A program made the translations under genes and the position numbers. This document shows, piece after piece, positions 22,953 through 33,399 of a stretch of DNA of 64,000 nucleotides. The stretch covers positions 14,395,092-14,459,091 of the forward strand of contig OX291554.1 in NCBI GenBank assembly GCA_946406115.1, in the 5' to 3' direction. The notes under the pieces were generated by a model, which searched no databases, was not told the DNA's origin, and worked only from the letters and a program-made list of their open reading frames with translations. Each line of letters starts with the position of its first letter. Within the stretch, counting starts at the first letter, position 1. The stretch is from Apoda limacodes (lineage: Eukaryota > Arthropoda > Insecta > Lepidoptera > Limacodidae).

Positions 22953-23029
22953 TATTGTGTAATAATGTTCTCAATAATGTGTTTCACAATCTAATTAATT
23001 GCATTCACAGTTAATGATACATTTGTGTA

Positions 23030-23455
23030 TAGTGCGTTGAATTTTTCAACAACAGGGTTGTGGAATCACGTAGAAAAGGAGAACCAATGAACTCGACACA
23101 TTCATTTAAATACGATGGTGTTTTTGGATTGAACAGGACATTATTAATAAGAAATAGGACATGAGTATTCCGGCAAAGACGAATTGGGAGCCACTTTAGC
23201 ATTGTTTGGAATTCTGATATGTAATTATACTTTTGTAGGCCAAATATAAATCTTGTGCATAAATTTTTAAGACGCTCTAGTTTATCAAGCTGCTCGTCAG
23301 TGAGGTCAAGATAGGTAGCATTAGCATAGTCGAGAATAGAAAGAAGAGAAGTAGTGATTGAGCAAGAGTAATTTTAGTAGGCTACCATCGATGCAAGCTT
23401 GCGAGTATATTCGAAGATCGTCTGCATAGAGATGGTAAAGAGATGATATGTGAGA
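23030..23455 (-). pseudogene. LINE reverse transcriptase relic
   Basis: On the minus strand the catalytic motif appears as YADDLRIYSQA (about 23440-23405). After a deletion the thumb region continues as NATYLDLTDEQLDKLERLK, then RFIFGLQKYNYISEFQ, LKWLPIRLCRNTHVL and NNVLFNPKTPSYLNE, ending near 23030. This order is typical of lepidopteran CR1/Jockey-type reverse transcriptases. The region between YADD and DYAN is much shorter than in functional enzymes, so sequence has been deleted. No endonuclease part remains. A different family from the RT fragments at 8240, 43880 and 44493. Confidence 0.75.
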
Positions 23456-23477
23456 TGTAATTAGATTAATGCAAAAT

Positions 23478-23700
23478 GGCAAAGAGAAGTGGTTGGGGCT
23501 GCCTCGATTTGCAGCGCATTAGGAATGATGGCGGAAGCGCGGAAAGACAGTTTTTGTGCTAATTTACTTAAAAGAGTGGCCGCCCTATTCACAGGGTCCG
23601 TGGCAGCCCCAACACTCTACTCAAGCCAATTATTGAAAGGTGTCAGTGTCCCATTTTGAGACATGCAATCTTTTGCATGTTGGCTCCAGACAGCACTTTT
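23478..23700 (+). pseudogene. CR1-like LINE fragment, relative of the 44.3-48.5 kb element
   Basis: The plus strand encodes, with one frameshift, LGLPRF, then CSALGMMAEARKDSF and LLKRVAALF, and after a break CPILRHA. The intact element at 44493-47216 (minus) has LGLPRFCSASGMFADARID and CPFLRHCSNRHM at the same places near its C-terminus. The piece is therefore the RT tail of a related copy, head-to-head with the relic at 23030-23455. Confidence 0.75.
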
Positions 23701-24337
23701 TTATTAGATAAGCCAATAAGATCTAGGCTATATCTAGTACTTATTATTGTAATTAATAAATATCTGAACTTATGAACTACTAACATATTTTATAAGTGTG
23801 TATTAACAATACGAGTAATACATTTTACCTATCCAAAAGTGTGTGTAATTATTTTTTAAAACATCTAAAGGGTTTTATTTTTAAATATCTGGTCTATATC
23901 AAATGATTGTATAACAGAATAGCCATGTAGTAAGCGTTTCTTTTATAAACTGTTAATTTCTGTGACGGGACATATAATTAATCAGCATATCTACCACTTT
24001 TGCCAGTTATTAACATTTAATTCTTTTCGACTATACTACGTTCAATTTCCGCGTTGCAAAAAATACATTGAAAACACAAAATTGCTTTAGCTTTAGGCCC
24101 TCTCTTAAGACTGCGATATAGACTCGATCGCGTAAATACGCCGTTTTTGGGCAAATTTTGTGCTTAAACTATAGCATCGAAATCTATCTAAATTATCATG
24201 CACATCGTTAGTATTACAGAAATTAGCTTTCTGGCCCATACCGCCCTCTTAATAAACTCCCAGCTCATGTTCGTACCAATCGGAAGCGCTCGGAAGTACG
24301 AGAGCGTCCTAAATAAATTAAACTGAAATTCCGCCTA
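23701..24337. other. AT-rich sequence, nothing recognised
   Basis: 24200-24320 is less AT-rich but has no stable frame. Confidence 0.45.
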
Positions 24338-24390
24338 GTTAGCTGCACGCACCGAGCTGTGTAGTTATAATATGGTGCGTGTGAGCTAAC
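24338..24390. repeat. Imperfect hairpin, about 16-nt arms
   Basis: 'gttagctgcacgcacc' (24338-24353) against 'ggtgcgtgtgagctaac' (24374-24390), with a one-base bulge and mismatch; 20-nt loop. Confidence 0.6.
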
Positions 24391-24444
24391 TGTTTGTTTA
24401 TTAAGCTGTGTCTTCAGAGATCACCCTCACAAAAGACACGTCAT

Positions 24445-24625
24445 ATCGTTAATTACACAATATTACTATGTGAGTAACACATAATCCTGCAGTATTTATA
24501 AGACATGAAATTGACCTCTTTGAACAGATAAAATCTAATGTAAAGCCATCCGTATCTTAACCTACTAGCACAAAGCACTACTCCTAGTTTTGGTATTGAG
24601 CCGTTCCCTTTTCTTTGTCCCTAAC
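24445..24625 (+). repeat. Local duplicate, partner at 18255-18480
   Basis: See 18255-18480 for the shared blocks. No coding potential; a short minus-strand frame (24584-24793) begins inside it. Confidence 0.6.
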
Positions 24626-25627
24626 GCATAAATAAGATAAAAGCTCTTTACACATCACCCTCACTAAAGGTAGATAATTCAGGAGGATCAGTGAGATAAG
24701 CTTCTGAATGTTTTCTTTTAGACTAAAACGTTTTTTGCATTTCATTTGCAATTCAAATGGACTATTTGTGTAAATTCTTTTCAAGTTTGTCACGCAATCT
24801 CTTAATTTTTAATCCTCTAAAAAGTTTTGTAATTATGTACGTATGTATATCTTTATGGTACATCATAATCTGAAGGACAGAATCTACTCAGCAACCATTT
24901 TAGTCCTGAGTGATAGGGGTAACCCTAACGCCTCAACCAACATTGCTTTTAATACAGTGTGTAGGGACTAAGGTAGCACGACCGAACGATTTATCTACTA
25001 CCTAAAAGTCCAATCCTAATTAAAACGCCATGTTTTCCCGACAAATTGTAAGTCTTTTAAGAAGGTTTTTTTTTGGAATTTGATGAAATGGTATCTTAAA
25101 CCAGGTCTAGTCTTTATTTTGGTTTCCATAATATTTTTCACACATCACTTTATTAATATTGTTTTAATTGTATTTTTAATATTTCTGTACAGTGGCCTAT
25201 AGAAAATGAGCCCATCATCAAACATTAACACTGCAATTAATGTTGGGGCACGTTCTACACTCACTGAGGGCAATAAGGGCTATAGTCCACACGCGTGGTT
25301 GATGCGGATTGTGGATTTTACATGCTTTTATTTTTTACTTTTGCACGATGTTTTTCCTTTACTGAAAAAGCCTGTACCTGTAATCAATATACTTGAGAAA
25401 TTAAGGATAAGACTCATTGGTACGGGCTCGAACTTCCGTCACCTAGGACGTAAGGTGAAATCAAAACTCCTCGGTCATCAATTGGGTGATGACTGTAAAT
25501 GTCTTATTATATGATAATAAATATGTAATGACTGATGGATGACACAATACACATCTTGCCGTAAGAATCTAACGCCGAAGTTACGATGGGCGAAACCGCT
25601 GGCAAAAGCTAGAGCTTTATAAGTGAC
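24626..25627. other. Unassigned; one unexplained 102-codon frame
   Basis: An open plus-strand frame at 25206-25514 (102 codons from ATG) has no domain I recognise. On the opposite strand 25420-25450 contains 'agttcgagcccgt', close to the RNA polymerase III B box, so the region may include a decayed tRNA-derived SINE rather than a gene. Confidence 0.3.
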
Positions 25628-25862
25628 TAGCTTTAGCCCGCGGTTCCACTTGCCCTAATTTTAGTTATCGGTGTAAGATTTCTACGGCAACTTACACTTA
25701 ATTATAGAAAAAAAACCCTACTCATACTTGACGTATTCACGTAGCCTATGTTCGTCTATCTCTATCTCCATGCCAAATTTCATCCTAATCGATGCAGCGG
25801 CTTGAAAAGCGTGAATAGGTAACAGACAGACAGACATTTACTACTTTCGCATTTATAATATT
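25628..25862 (+). repeat. RTE/SINE-like 3' tail repeat, copy 3 of 5
   Basis: 'gcccgcggttccacttgccc', 'agttatcggtgtaagat', 'gtagcctatgttcgtct', 'catgccaaatttcatcctaa', 'gaataggtaacagacagac', 'ttcgcatttataatattta'. Confidence 0.85.
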
Positions 25863-26639
25863 TATAGTATTTGGATTTAATGTATAGAGTAGTATCCTAG
25901 ATTTTCAAGGTTTTCTGACGTTACGTTTAGCACGATTTTTGATCAACAAAAATCTAGCTGAAAATGAAAATCAAAAAATCTTATTTTTTGATGAATATCG
26001 ATATCCTGTACTCAGTATAGGGAGCATCGACAATGAACTTAAAAATATAAAAAATAATTTATTTGCACCTAACTTTTCTTGATGTCCGTTCCTTTTAAAA
26101 CAACGTAATTTAAGATTTATTCCAGATTTAGTGAGCCAGGGAGTAACAAATACAACTCTGTTACTTTTTATTGTTAAATATGAAGTAAGAGTTCTAAATT
26201 TTACATCTGTATCAAAAGCAATGGTCACAAACAATAACCTTAAGACTATGCACGTCATATAGTGCCAGCAGAAATATGTGGAGCCGAAAACTTTCACCAT
26301 ATTTAAATTCAATTTATAAACATCATCCACTGCGGTTTTCGTTCTTAGGTCCACCAATACGTTCGCTTAGCAAACAGTAAGGTATACAATCACGCAAATT
26401 GAAACTGCATAGGGTGATTATGGGGAACATAGAACTAGTGGAGTAGCTGTCACTACTCGGCTAATATTTTTTTTCATGTTGCATGACAGATTCCTATGTC
26501 ATTGTGTATTTTATTATACTATGTAATCGATTTAAATACATGTTACTAAATAGGTACCAATATGTATTTAGATCGAATGTATTTAGCTAAATATGTACCT
26601 ACCATTAACTCACGACTATTTTTAAAACTATTTAAGCTT
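25863..26639. other. Unassigned; one 128-codon minus-strand frame
   Basis: An open minus-strand frame at 25971-26357 (128 codons) encodes a hydrophobic centre (residues about 30-50) and a basic C-terminal half. No domain is recognisable. In sequence this AT-rich the length is notable but not decisive. Possibly a transposon remnant. Confidence 0.25.
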
Positions 26640-26790
26640 TTAAACGAATATATATATATATACTTTTGCATATTATAAATCAATATTTATAAATAGCAGA
26701 CACCTCACTCAAACAAAATCGAACTCTCGTCCCTCGGATCGTTAGGCAGACACTATCCCCTACCAACAGCCGCGGCGCAGCAAATATTAT
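26640..26790 (-). repeat. Degenerate tRNA-derived SINE candidate
   Basis: On the minus strand 'gttggtaggggatagtgtct' resembles a polymerase III A box, and 'gagagttcgattttg' about 35 bases later resembles a B box. The tail runs into an (AT)n stretch at 26649-26662. The layout fits a decayed SINE; the sequence is not a functional tRNA. Confidence 0.45.
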
Positions 26791-27229
26791 ATAAGTACCC
26801 ATTTCTATTATTTCTACAACAATCTCGTAAAAAACATTTAAACTAAGTGATACAAAAGGTGAAGACCTTTCTGTACGCAACATTTAGCTAATTATTTCGA
26901 TTAGTGTAATGGTGTGGCAATGAAATAGGACAAAGGAAGGATAAAGAGCTTGTGGAAATGAAGATGCCATTTGTCCATAACCAGCCCGTTACTTCCATTA
27001 TTATTAAGTCAGAGAACAGTGGGGGCTTAAACAGATGTGCTATTCGTCTTATGAAATACTTAAACTGGATTTAAGACTATTATGTTTATTTTTTGTAAAA
27101 ATGGTGATATTATAATAGGATAACAGTAAGACATTACAAATGTCTCGCTTAGATATAAAAAGGCATCATTTAAGAGTAAACTATTAAAATAACAAAGGTA
27201 CAAATATTTTCTACCAGCCCATCGTTACA
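26791..27229. other. Unassigned sequence
   Basis: No feature supported. Confidence 0.45.
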
Positions 27230-27545
27230 ACCGTACTTAAGCCCAACCTAGCTTACAACCGGCCAAGGGTCACAATATCCAGCTATGGCATATAGCAGCT
27301 GCAGGTATGGCCGGACAGTGAAATTTTGAGTCTGTCCAGCGCCAGCACTAATAATGATCTCTGAGTCTACTTGGAATAGCCCACTTGAAGAGTCTGGCCA
27401 AAAGGCTTTACTCCAAACGATGCGTCTTGTGCCAACGGTTAAAAGAAGGGCGATCTGGGCGTACGTGTTACAAAGGCTTAGCCTTATACCATACTGTAAA
27501 GTATCTTTAGCGCTACTTAGTCTAAGGGAAATACACCTCAAACCT
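27230..27545 (-). other. GC-richer block with a 98-codon frame, probably a repeat
   Basis: A minus-strand frame from 27541 to 27248 is open, and the plus strand is open for 64 codons over the same stretch. The block is sharply bounded and much more GC-rich than its surroundings, as expected of a transposed insert. No motif is recognised, and two opposite open frames argue against real coding. No second copy in this window. Confidence 0.35.
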
Positions 27546-29224
27546 TAAGCACAGTCTAAAAATTTATTTCATTCATACAGTCCGTCATCGCGTTCGATGT
27601 TGAAGAAATCCGGCTCGGTACGCTCCATACCTCATGATTGCTTTGTCTAGGCTGTATTAGGCTGTGCCTTTAGTATTATGTATCAAAAACATAGGTAATG
27701 TAAAGGTAAAAAGGTAAAATGTGAAAACAGTAACAGTTAATTACGAGTATATGCTACTTTTCTTGATAACAGTTTTAATTTAATCGCATTTTTTGTCCAT
27801 ATTTCTGATCGAAAATATTGTAATTTCAATAAATGTCATATAAATCATTAATTTTTTAAGGTTTAATTAAAAGTTTCACTACACATGTGATTGAAAAACT
27901 TGAATATGCAATCAATGACACAGTTTTTAGTAAAATGTATTGAGTTCGCAGCTCGCTTCTAGTAATCCGTTCTCAATAAAGATTACGTTGAAACAAAAAA
28001 TTATTCGCACCAATATATAAAGTTGACGTTCACCTATATAACAGCTAACAAAAATTTTGAACACCAAAAATGTTTGTACGTAACTATATCTAATATTTTT
28101 ACGTATTTTCGAGTATATTTAATATTTCTACGTAACTCTATTTAATATTTGTATGTAACTTTATTTAAAGGTTTTATATAATATTACGAATACTAAAACA
28201 TTAATTACCCTTACTTTCTCACAATCTTCTCATCTTTGGTAACAACAACCATGATATATAATTTTGTCCTGTTTAAACTGTTTTCACTTTACTAAGGTTA
28301 CAAATAAGCATACGGACCCGCCAAAAATCGAACGTTTATCGTATTACTTGTAACACCAGGAATTTGAAATGAATTTATGCAGCAACATTTCTATTAGCAT
28401 AAATCTAAATTACTACAAATACCAAATATAAATAAAATAGTACCTAAAAGTAAAAATTACAAGAAAGAGCAAACTTTTCAGTGCGCAAACTTGTAATTTA
28501 TGTATGACGGCGCAAATGCCAATTTATTGCTGAGTAATAGCGTCGTTAGGAGATTTGCAAATGGTCTAGTCGTGTAAGGAGAGAAATGGCGTGAAACGAG
28601 TTCTGCTAAATGTTTCATAATTTATTCATCGATTGCGTTACGTGTCTGAACAGTTAAAGAAGAAATATGAAAATATAAGGTTTTTTAACACTAAGTGGAA
28701 ATCTAAAGTATTTCGAGATTCTAAGGACATCACTGCAAAGAGTGTTTATTAAAATGTTTGAGTAAGATTTTAAATACATTAGGTAAAGGGTAATTTTTGT
28801 TCAGCAAAAATAATAATGATAAGTATATTTGTTTCCCAGAATATGACAAACTGGAACATTCGTGCAATAAACAATAATGTTTTTTTTTTATTAGTTATAT
28901 AGTAAGGCAAAAAGGCCTATGCTTCACAAAACAATCGCACAGGTACCTAACAGCATTAGTTTATTAATATTTTGCGGTTCGTAAAATTTTATATTTTTAA
29001 TGTTTTTTACCAATGTTTTCTGCTTGCCCTATCAACTATTCTTCAAAGATATGTATAATTACTATAAGTTATTGCAATAGTTAAAAAATAATCAACAGAA
29101 CAAAAAAAAGTGATCTAATTTTTTCTAAGCCCTCTTAAAGCAACGATGAAAAACGCTTGAGTACTTTGCGAAAACATACCGAATGAGAAACCTTTGTATC
29201 TGTTAGCTAGCTAGTACTCGCGGT
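27546..29224. other. AT-rich sequence, nothing recognised
   Basis: Short internal near-repeats at 28080-28165 ('taactatatctaatatttt', 'taactctatttaatatttg'). No genes or known repeats. Confidence 0.5.
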
Positions 29225-29465
29225 ATTTCTTTGTATTATAAGTTTTTAAATTTTTGCGTTCCATTATTAACGCTAACGCGTTCATTGGTGAAACGTTTCA
29301 CCCATTATGACAAGTATACAGACAAAGTCAGGGTAGTTCAACAGGATACCTACTTGAAGCCGAAGACGCTGCGCTCCGCCAATCTACCCGTGACCAAGGC
29401 TGGTGTAGGTAACCCAGCCGAAACGTCGGGAAAAACGTATTTTGCCTAAAAACGACGCGTTTAAT
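29225..29465 (+). repeat. 'gccgaaacgtcggg' dispersed repeat end
   Basis: Contains 'gtgaccaaggctggtgtagg', 'taacccagccgaaacgtcgg' and 'aaacgacgcgtttaatgccg' followed by T-rich sequence. Similar phrases end many arthropod retroelement repeats. The 72-codon frame across it is incidental. Confidence 0.5.
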
Positions 29466-29966
29466 GCCGTTTTATTATTTTTAAATTTCTTTATATAATC
29501 TGCAAAATGCCAAAGCCACCATCTAAGACTTGATAAGCGTGGCAAGATCCGTTATGGTGGAAAAGACAACTTATAACTCCAGCACTAAAGTAAAATCGTT
29601 GTGGCTAATGGATATAAATATGTAGGTACATACTCATATATAGAGTGAACAATAAAAAAAAAGGATATTAAAGGATTGATTAATGAATAAATGTATTTAC
29701 TTATTTATGTATTTGTTTCATTCTCCATTTAAACTATTATTTTTTTCGACATTATATGATTATTCGTTTTAATAATTTGACACAAGTATACTTTCAATTC
29801 AAAATCTATCAATAAGTAAATTTAAATCTTTTATCAAGCAGGTACTTTGTAAAAAGGCATACTACAATATTTCAGACTATGTAAATGATAAAAATCCTTG
29901 GGACTGATGATGCTCAATTACAGGATGCATAGGTAAACCAAATTAAAATGGAAATAACATAAAATT
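29466..29966. other. AT-rich sequence, nothing recognised
   Basis: No feature supported. Confidence 0.5.
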
Positions 29967-30203
29967 GTACGACTAAATTTTTTTTATTTAAAACATTAAT
30001 TGTATTTTAGTTTATTTGTATTATTGATAGTGTTTTTAAAAGAGTAACTATCGAGTTTCTTGCCGGATTCTTCTCGGTAGAAATCAACAACATTGTGAAC
30101 CGGCGGGAAGGTGGGAGGGTTCAAAAAATAATATTTTATAACTTTGACGATTCAAAAGTGATTGTAAAATCCTTATTTGAATAAACCATTTTGACTTTGA
30201 CTT
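29967..30203 (+). repeat. LINE 3'UTR with TTTGACT tail, copy 1
   Basis: Nearly the same as 40697-40932: 'gtacgacta', 'tttaaaacattaattgtatt', 'cgagtttcttgccggattct', 'aacattgtgaaccggcgg', 'ttgaataaaccattttgact' and a tail of TTTGACT repeats. Only the 3'UTR is present, as expected for a severely 5'-truncated non-LTR retrotransposon. 'gagtttcttgcc' also occurs in the 3'UTR of the Jockey-like element near 49540, suggesting a related family. Confidence 0.85.
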
Positions 30204-30292
30204 ATGTAAATGAATTCAATTTTTTAAAGAAAAAAATAATAAATTTTATATCAATAAACTAAAATGTTAATTTCAGAATTAAAAATACGAAT

Positions 30293-30363
30293 CTACCGAG
30301 CCTTTAATTTAAAATGAAACCTAAAATTTAATATAAAATTGGTAAAAATTAAAGGCTCGGTAG
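30293..30363. repeat. Perfect 18-bp inverted repeat, 35-nt loop
   Basis: Arms 30293-30310 (ctaccgagcctttaattt) and 30346-30363. Beyond the arms, 'cgaat' and 'tttcg' continue a weaker match. Small palindromic element. Confidence 0.85.
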
Positions 30364-30384
30364 TTTCGAATATAAAGAAAGAAA

Positions 30385-30540
30385 TTTGACTCGTTTTAAA
30401 ATTATAACATTCCTTTGTTTTTGAGGCGGGGAATAAAATAAGAAAATGTACGTCACTCGTTACAACACGCTTTAAGGTTATTTATAACACTTCTGCGTTT
30501 TTGTGTCGGGGGTTTAAACTAAGACAATCCACGTTACTTG
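30385..30540 (+). repeat. Two degenerate tandem units
   Basis: 'ttataacattcctttgtttt' then 'gaggcggggaataaaataag' and 'tacgtcactcgtta' are echoed about 75 bases later as 'ttataacacttctgcgtttt', 'gtgtcgggggtttaaactaa' and 'ccacgttacttg'. Non-coding. Confidence 0.5.
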
Positions 30541-30829
30541 AAGATACTTAACAAAAAACCAGAAGAAAAGTAGATTATCGGTTTTCCAGCAAAAGCATCA
30601 ATACAGTTTGACAGTTGTGTTGAAAAAATATTTTTTGTCAACAATAAACGAAAATACAGGACAAATATTCAGTAAGAATATTGGAAACAGTTCGATTTTG
30701 GTTTTAATATACATCTACGGAGGTTCCTTAACAGTCGTAAACTTTCAACAGTTACAGTAAGATGTCCTCTAACGAATGTCTTATAACAAAGTAATAAGAG
30801 TCAAAATTGTTCAACTGGCGGAACATCGT

Positions 30830-30945
30830 ATGTGCATAAAACGAACTATAGGGCGGTGGTTACCTGACACTTAAGGATGTTTATCTTTCCGCCTCTTGAT
30901 CTATGTGGACAGGAATTCTACTTGAATTTTTAAACATGTGCTGTC
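30830..30945 (+). repeat. Inverted duplicate of 55190-55310
   Basis: 'ggtggttacctg', 'aggatgtttatcttt', 'cctcttgatctatgtggaca' and 'ggaattc' lie in the same order on the minus strand of 55310-55190. Part of a wider set of rearranged duplicates linking about 30-43 kb with about 54-64 kb. Confidence 0.65.
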
Positions 30946-31182
30946 ACTGTACTGTAGCTTTGTTTTAGTAATATTTCTTTCTATTTATTTACACTAGCAT
31001 GGCTTTGAGAGGACTCGCGAAGTAGAAAATAACGTAAACAAAATACATATACCTATTCAATGGTTGACATAATATTTATTTACGTGATAGGGTTTAAAAA
31101 CAATGAATATGCGAGAGGTTAAATAGTTCTCGGTCATAAGACAAAAAAAATGTAGGTGTATTTTTGAAATATTTTAACATTA
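30946..31182. other. AT-rich sequence; downstream of a candidate exon
   Basis: If 31183-31475 is an exon this would hold its 3'UTR. No clear AATAAA close by. Confidence 0.3.
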
Positions 31183-31475
31183 GTTACACATCTTTGTTGT
31201 CCACGTCCACCTAGCAGGAATCCGTTCTATACGCTGCATTTTCAAATCTGTGGTTACCAATCGAGAACTTTTCTTACTTAACGGTTTTTCGTTTGACAAG
31301 CGATGTGGCCTGCCTGTTGCCACTTCAGTAATAACTATTTGAGCTTTGTTAGATTTAATCGAAGCCGCACGCTTTACCACTGCGTAAATCTGTCCTCTGT
31401 GGTTTTTTCTTTGAAGAAAATTGTAGAAGAAAACCTTAAGGGAGCGATATAAGCTAAATCGCTTAAATAACTACT
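31183..31475 (-). CDS. Candidate terminal coding exon, unidentified basic protein
   Basis: The minus-strand frame is open for about 96 codons from just after an acceptor-like 'ctttacacagtag' (ending near 31476) to TAA at 31180-31182. The text is protein-like: KRFSLYRSLKVFFYNFLQRK, then AVVKRAASIKSNKAQIVITE and a Lys/Arg/Ser-rich end closing in WTWTTKMCN. Codon use is balanced and G+C is higher than in neighbouring DNA. No ATG is needed if this is an internal splice start. No family is recognised, and no partner exon was found on the minus strand at higher coordinates. A transposon ORF fragment is the main alternative; there is no second copy here. Confidence 0.35.
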
Positions 31476-31989
31476 GTGTAAAGTTTGCTCTTACAATGGA
31501 GTAGCCGTAGTTGAGAAAATTGTCTGATTTTAGGTCAGAATTATATAACGTTATCTAGTTTATACTGACTATAAGAACGTACAGCGAAAAAGTGAGTTCG
31601 ATACGTAATTAAAATTATGTCAATATTTTATAGATATTAAAGGAAATGTTAAAAAATAATTAAGTCTTAACTTTTAGTTTTTAAGCTATTGCATAGCTTT
31701 TATCTATCGCGGGCTCTGAGCGCGGCCACCGAATCAAGAAATTCCGTAACGAAAAAAACCTAACAACCGTAAACTTGACTGTACGGAAAATCAATTTTAA
31801 GGCGAAAAAAAAATTGAATTTTATATATTTTTTTGATGACAATCATTAGTTTAGGAGTTTTATTAGTAGGTTATGAGAGTCGAAACACGATTGAATAAAC
31901 TTGACTCGATACAATAAAATCGCAAAGTTTCCTCTATTTATGTTTATGTGTAAAGGAGTTTTTCGATCTAAGACCATGTACATGTACAG
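31476..31989. other. AT-rich sequence, nothing recognised
   Basis: No feature supported. Confidence 0.5.
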
Positions 31990-32042
31990 AAAAAAAACCT
32001 GGCAAGTGTGAGTCTGGCTCGCGCACCATGGGTTCCGTATAA
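31990..32042 (+). repeat. Fragment of 'AAGTGCGAGTCGGACTCG' repeat
   Basis: 'ggcaagtgtgagtctggctc' and 'cgcaccatgggttccgta'. Confidence 0.65.
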
Positions 32043-32235
32043 ATTTATTATATGTAGATATTTCTTTAGTCATGGGATGAGATTGTTTGTTTTTTTCTTA
32101 TATTTGTGATTGTGATCTTGCTTCTTGACAAATTTCATATTTCTTGGTCAACGGGAAGTACCTCATAGATTTAAATTTATTCTTGTTGACAAAAATTACC
32201 GTATTTTGGGCATATTTTTTTTATACATAGAATAC

Positions 32236-32305
32236 TTCTGGTGTTGCAAGCGTCCATAGGCCATGGTGACCGCTAACCATCAGCCGACAAAATATGTCGT
32301 ATGTC
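32236..32305 (+). repeat. LINE 3' fragment ('ccaccttagtggt' family)
   Basis: 'ggtgttgcaagcgtccatag' and 'gaccgctaaccatcagccg' match the 3' region of the family at 8240 and 55588; the terminus itself is lost. Confidence 0.65.
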
Positions 32306-32515
32306 GGCCGTTTTTTTATTGCATTAGTAGCTTATTGTCGGCTAAATTTTTAACGATATAATGCCTAATTGTGCAAAAACAGGATGACCTAAATTTCTAG
32401 GTCTGTACCTATTAATGGAAGCAATTAAAAGTAAAAAAAAACCTTTTGCGCCTGAGTCAAAGGGTTGTAGTTAGACTAATACCTAAAAGTGTACACGGTG
32501 TTCACTTGCCGAGAC

Positions 32516-32875
32516 GAGAAGTTGCAGCCGGCATAGCGAGTGCTCTGAATAAACTCCTACGATGGACGACTCCATGAATGAAATTAATGTTTAGGTTGTT
32601 GCCATAATATCTTTACTTTTATATCAACGAGGAAAAATAACACAAAACGAAACTTATCGAACATTAGAGATGTGTGCCGAGATTTTATCTGGGTAATAAA
32701 TTATGGACGCTAAGGACGTCTTTGAACACGTTGTGAGGCTGCGTGTGGAAAATTTATTTCAGGATAATTTCAGTAATCGATAAATGTAATTCATTATTTC
32801 CTGGCCTTATAAAGCAATCCTACAGTCAACATTGTATGTGGTTATTAAACGATTGCATTTAACGTTCTAGTTATA
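32516..32875 (+). repeat. Duplicated block with partners at 53.9 kb and 57.5-57.96 kb
   Basis: 32516-32695 ('gccggcatagcga', 'aataaactcctacgatgg', 'gttgttgccataatatcttt', 'aacgaggaaaaataacacaa') matches 57955-57790 inverted. 32815-32872 ('acagtcaacattgtatgtgg', 'aaacgattgcatttaacgtt') matches 57546-57600 directly. 32685-32815 ('taataaattat..acgctaa', 'cacgttgtgaggctgcgtgt', 'taatcgataaa') matches 53899-54035 directly. The three partners lie in a different order, so rearrangement followed duplication. Confidence 0.7.
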
Positions 32876-33084
32876 AAGTAAATTATTTGATATTGGGAGG
32901 GGGGGTTTAATTTAACCCCTAAATAATAAATCCTACCTCCCTACTTCCGTGTGTATAAAGCCAATATTTACCTCTTTCTGTAGATACCTATCGGTAAACC
33001 GGGCTTGCATGGGTGTACGAGTATTCAGGATTGTTCATAGACCTAGAGACTGGACAGCTCGTTTCCGAGACAGCTGCGATGTAA
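32876..33084. other. Unassigned sequence
   Basis: No feature supported. Confidence 0.4.
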
Positions 33085-33142
33085 AAAAAACCAGCCAAGT
33101 GCAAGTTAGACTCGCGCAACAACGGTTCCGTACCTACCACCG
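33085..33142 (+). repeat. Fragment of 'AAGTGCGAGTCGGACTCG' repeat
   Basis: 'agccaagtgcaagttagact' and 'acggttccgtacc'. Confidence 0.65.
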
Positions 33143-33399
33143 TTTATGTAAAAAATATTTTTATATTTGAGTTGATTGAATGAATGGTAAATTGCGGTCT
33201 ACGATTTATGACGTATAAAAAAAAACCTACTTACTAAATCTTCAAATTTCGTTGGAAGTTTGCATGCATTAATGTACATCTTATTTTTTTTTTTTAGTTT
33301 CATCATTCTCTTATTTTAGAAGTTACAGGGGCGGGGGGACACACATTTTACCACTTTGGAAGTGTCTCTCGCACAAACTATTCAGTTTAGAAAAAAATT

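Noticed and set aside
25206..25514. 102-codon open frame as a gene
   Set aside because: No domain, ends in AT-rich sequence, and the opposite strand has a B-box-like SINE signal in the same stretch.
29380..29440. Possible hammerhead ribozyme around 'cagccgaaacgtcggg'
   Set aside because: The GAAAC box follows a stem-like segment, but the essential CUGANGA box is not present at the expected place ('gtgacca' instead). Treated as a repeat end.
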